Shown: in pieces, positions 62,612 through 64,000 of the stretch
Layout of the letters: each line of letters opens with the position of its first letter
Numbering within the stretch: the first letter of the stretch is position 1
From: Nitrososphaerota archaeon
GTDB taxonomy: Archaea > Thermoproteota > Nitrososphaeria > Nitrososphaerales > Nitrosopumilaceae
Assembly: GCA_016201435.1 (NCBI GenBank)
Contig: JACQCT010000015.1
Coordinates: 1-64,000, forward strand
Length of the DNA stretch: 64,000 bases
Direction of reading: 5' to 3'
Program-made: the position numbers and the translations under genes
Notes under the pieces: generated by a model
Told to the model about the DNA's origin: nothing
Seen by the model: only the letters and a program-made list of their open reading frames with translations
Database searches by the model: none

Positions 62612-63451
62612 ATGCAAATCCCAGCAAAGTCCCAAGACGAATTTATTAAATCAATGACAGAAAAAAGCCAGAAAATAAGGTCGTTATTTTTGGAACATAT
62701 TGTTACACTGACAAAAAATGTAGATGTAAAAGTTATGCTAGGGGATGGTACTGTTTCTGAACAGCGTACTTTCGATCCTGCGTTAGTTAGACAGTTTTAT
62801 GGTGAACTATTAAAAAAATTACCAGTTTGGAAGACACAGGGTCTCTCAACTTCAAATGAAAAAGATCTAAGACGTGTCTTTATTAGATTTGAAGCAAGAG
62901 AGGGGAATTATCTTTTGACAGGATATCTCTCTTTACAATATCACGCATTATTATTTTACAAATTAAACCATAGGGTCATTGACGTACAAAAGGAACTTGC
63001 AGATATAACTGACAAGATAAATGAACTTGAAACCAATCTTGCACCAAAAGGAGATCAGATGATTCAAGAAAAATTAAAAGAATTAGGCTATGAAACAGTA
63101 GATCAGCAAAAACTCTTTGAAATTTTATTCCAAAACGACAATCTTGCCAAAGAAATGATTGAGCAGGTCTATTCTAATACGGATGAAAATTTTGCTCAAT
63201 TGACAAAAAGACGTTCAGATCTGTTCAATGAGCTTGATAACATGCTAATTGAGATTTATCACACTGTTCCAGTGATGATTGATGAGATGAAAATGATAGG
63301 AGCAGAAGAGGGATGTCTGTGCCAATTTGATCTTGAGCATTTAAAGAACGAAACCAAAGAAGGAAATTTTGATCCAGTAAGAATTTCTCCAAAAATAAAA
63401 GAAAAATTATTGGAAAAAATGGATGAAGTATTTAGTGTAATGAAAAATTAA
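62612..63451 (+). CDS. Coiled-coil protein divergent from the cyclase operon
   Basis: 279 residues. An alpha/beta N-terminal part (LGDGTVSEQRTFDPALVRQFYGELLKKLPVWKTQGLS ... VFIRFEAREGNYLLTGYLSLQYH) and a long helical coiled-coil region (VIDVQKELADITDKINELETNL ...), then helices with EGCLCQFDLEHL. No recognised family. Divergent from the zinc ribbon-cyclase pair, so coregulation is possible. Confidence 0.7.
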   Translation: MQIPAKSQDEFIKSMTEKSQKIRSLFLEHIVTLTKNVDVKVMLGDGTVSEQRTFDPALVRQFYGELLKKLPVWKTQGLSTSNEKDLRRVFIRFEAREGNYLLTGYLSLQYHALLFYKLNHRVIDVQKELADITDKINELETNLAPKGDQMIQEKLKELGYETVDQQKLFEILFQNDNLAKEMIEQVYSNTDENFAQLTKRRSDLFNELDNMLIEIYHTVPVMIDEMKMIGAEEGCLCQFDLEHLKNETKEGNFDPVRISPKIKEKLLEKMDEVFSVMKN

Positions 63452-63494
63452 AAATTGTTTATATTCTAGTTCTTTTTTATAATTTAATAATTTA

Positions 63495-63564
63495 GTCAAG
63501 GGGTCTATGGAACTGGATGCAAGGCACCATCATATGGGGAGTTGATGCCGCGCGACCCCTCGAC
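63495..63564 (+). ncRNA. Predicted structured small RNA before ilvA
   Basis: A closing helix GTC-A-AGGGGTC / GACCCCT-C-GAC (10 pairs, one A-C mismatch) encloses an inner hairpin GG-cac-CATCA / TGATG-CC, GC-rich against AT-rich flanks. A TTTATAAT box at 63476-63483 or a TTTATATT box near 63459 could drive it. It has no T-arm, so it is not a tRNA. It is either an independent RNA or a leader element of threonine dehydratase. The rest of the 296-base gap is AT-rich without a coding frame. Confidence 0.45.
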
Positions 63565-63747
63565 ACAGATCTATGATCCCTACAAAATAGTATTTAGCCT
63601 TTTCCTGATCGATGTAAATTTTATTCAAACAAGACATCTTTATGTATTTTTTATGCCAATTTTTCATTAAAATCAAAAATACATGCGCTCTTTAGCGAAC
63701 AACGTTTGGCAAGAAACCAAATATACAGTAAGAGATCTGATGAATTT

Positions 63748-64000
63748 GTGAATCTTACTTTTGATGATATAATAAAATCGCGAAAAATCCAGGGCAGCGT
63801 TATACGTAAAACTCCAATGGAGATGTCTGCAACATTTAGCCAGATTACAGGCTCTCAAGTTTATCTAAAATCAGAATGCCTACAAAAAACGGGCTCATTT
63901 AAGGTGAGAGGTGCGTATGCAAAAATTGCTACTTTATCAAAAGACGAAAAGAAAAAAGGAGTAATTGCCGCATCTGCAGGAAATCATGCACAAGGAGTTG
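63748..64000 (+). CDS. ilvA: Threonine dehydratase, 5' part (runs off the window)
   Basis: 84 codons visible from GTG 63748; TTG 63706 is an in-frame alternative. [22 protein letters not shown] is the family N-terminus, [16 protein letters not shown] has the PLP Lys (SFK), and [10 protein letters not shown] the phosphate-binding region. It makes 2-oxobutyrate for isoleucine, the missing entry to the ilv genes upstream in the window. Serine/threonine dehydratase of catabolic type is not excluded. Confidence 0.9.
   Translation, partial: MNLTFDDIIKSRKIQGSVIRKTPMEMSATFSQITGSQVYLKSECLQKTGSFKVRGAYAKIATLSKDEKKKGVIAASAGNHAQGV

Noticed and set aside
63495-63564. tRNA gene suggested by the AGGGGTC/GACCCCT helix
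   Set aside because: Only 48 bases lie between the helices and there is no T-arm or D-arm.
1-64000. Mobile elements, prophage or CRISPR arrays
   Set aside because: No transposase, integrase, cas gene, regularly spaced repeat or target-site duplication was seen.

Overview
The window is a stretch of an AT-rich archaeal chromosome, most likely a Nitrososphaerota (Thaumarchaeota) member of the Nitrosopumilales type. The evidence is ribosomal protein S26e, archaeal release factor aRF1, the PurP purine enzyme, archaetidylinositol-phosphate synthase chemistry, a trp operon of archaeal type, stand-alone Lrp/AsnC ligand-binding proteins, many tiny zinc-finger proteins, and promoters with a TTTAAATA-like box about 25 bases before the start codon (leaderless mRNAs). 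No ammonia-oxidation gene lies in the window, so the genus-level guess is inference. I see no insertion sequence, prophage or CRISPR array. This is mostly core chromosome with short lineage-specific inserts.

Layout. 1-5.4 kb: the 3' part of SMC, then two oligopeptide-type ABC ATPase genes flanking a secreted 45-residue-repeat protein on the opposite strand. 5.4-7.6 kb: a NusA-like protein, aspartyl-tRNA synthetase 1 and a small zinc/membrane protein. 7.6-12.3 kb: branched-chain operon ilvB-ilvN-leuA-leuB (minus strand). 13-21 kb: an LsrF-like aldolase plus Zn alcohol dehydrogenase pair, a peroxiredoxin with an altered active site, pyruvoyl arginine decarboxylase, surface proteins, oligoendopeptidase F and small zinc proteins. 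21-26 kb: archaetidylinositol-phosphate synthase, rpS26e, a PfkB kinase, a NAD kinase fused to a winged helix, and CTP synthase. 26.5-34.3 kb: overlapping trpE-G-D-C-B-A operon (no trpF) and ilvD.

34.3-42.3 kb: a predicted structured RNA, surface proteins (FN3/SHOCT; two divergent His-rich paralogues), a HIT protein, thioredoxins and aRF1. 42.4-46.4 kb: a metal-homeostasis island with winged-helix regulators, cobalt transporter cbtB-cbtA and a ZIP transporter. The divergent promoter region before the ZIP gene carries two DtxR/IdeR-like boxes and a third palindrome. 46.4-53 kb: purP, a regulator, a predicted small RNA, then aspartyl-tRNA synthetase 2 followed by gatC-gatA-gatB, a tRNA-dependent Asn-tRNA amidation operon. 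53-64 kb: an SDR, archaeal ornithine cyclodeaminase, a secreted metzincin-like protease, an HD phosphohydrolase, PduO-type cobalamin adenosyltransferase, tRNA-Phe(GAA), tandem RAM proteins, a class III nucleotide cyclase with a zinc-ribbon partner, another predicted RNA and the start of threonine dehydratase.

Together the genes cover Ile/Val/Leu and Trp synthesis (ilvA, ilvB, ilvN, ilvD, leuA, leuB, trp), cobalt uptake and cobalamin activation (CbtAB, PduO), inositol lipid head groups, Asn-tRNA formation and several extracytoplasmic metal- or redox-active proteins. The most promising undescribed items are the symmetric DtxR-box promoter pair with its central palindrome, the 45-residue repeat protein, three candidate small RNAs preceded by promoter-like boxes, and the cluster of microproteins under 60 residues.
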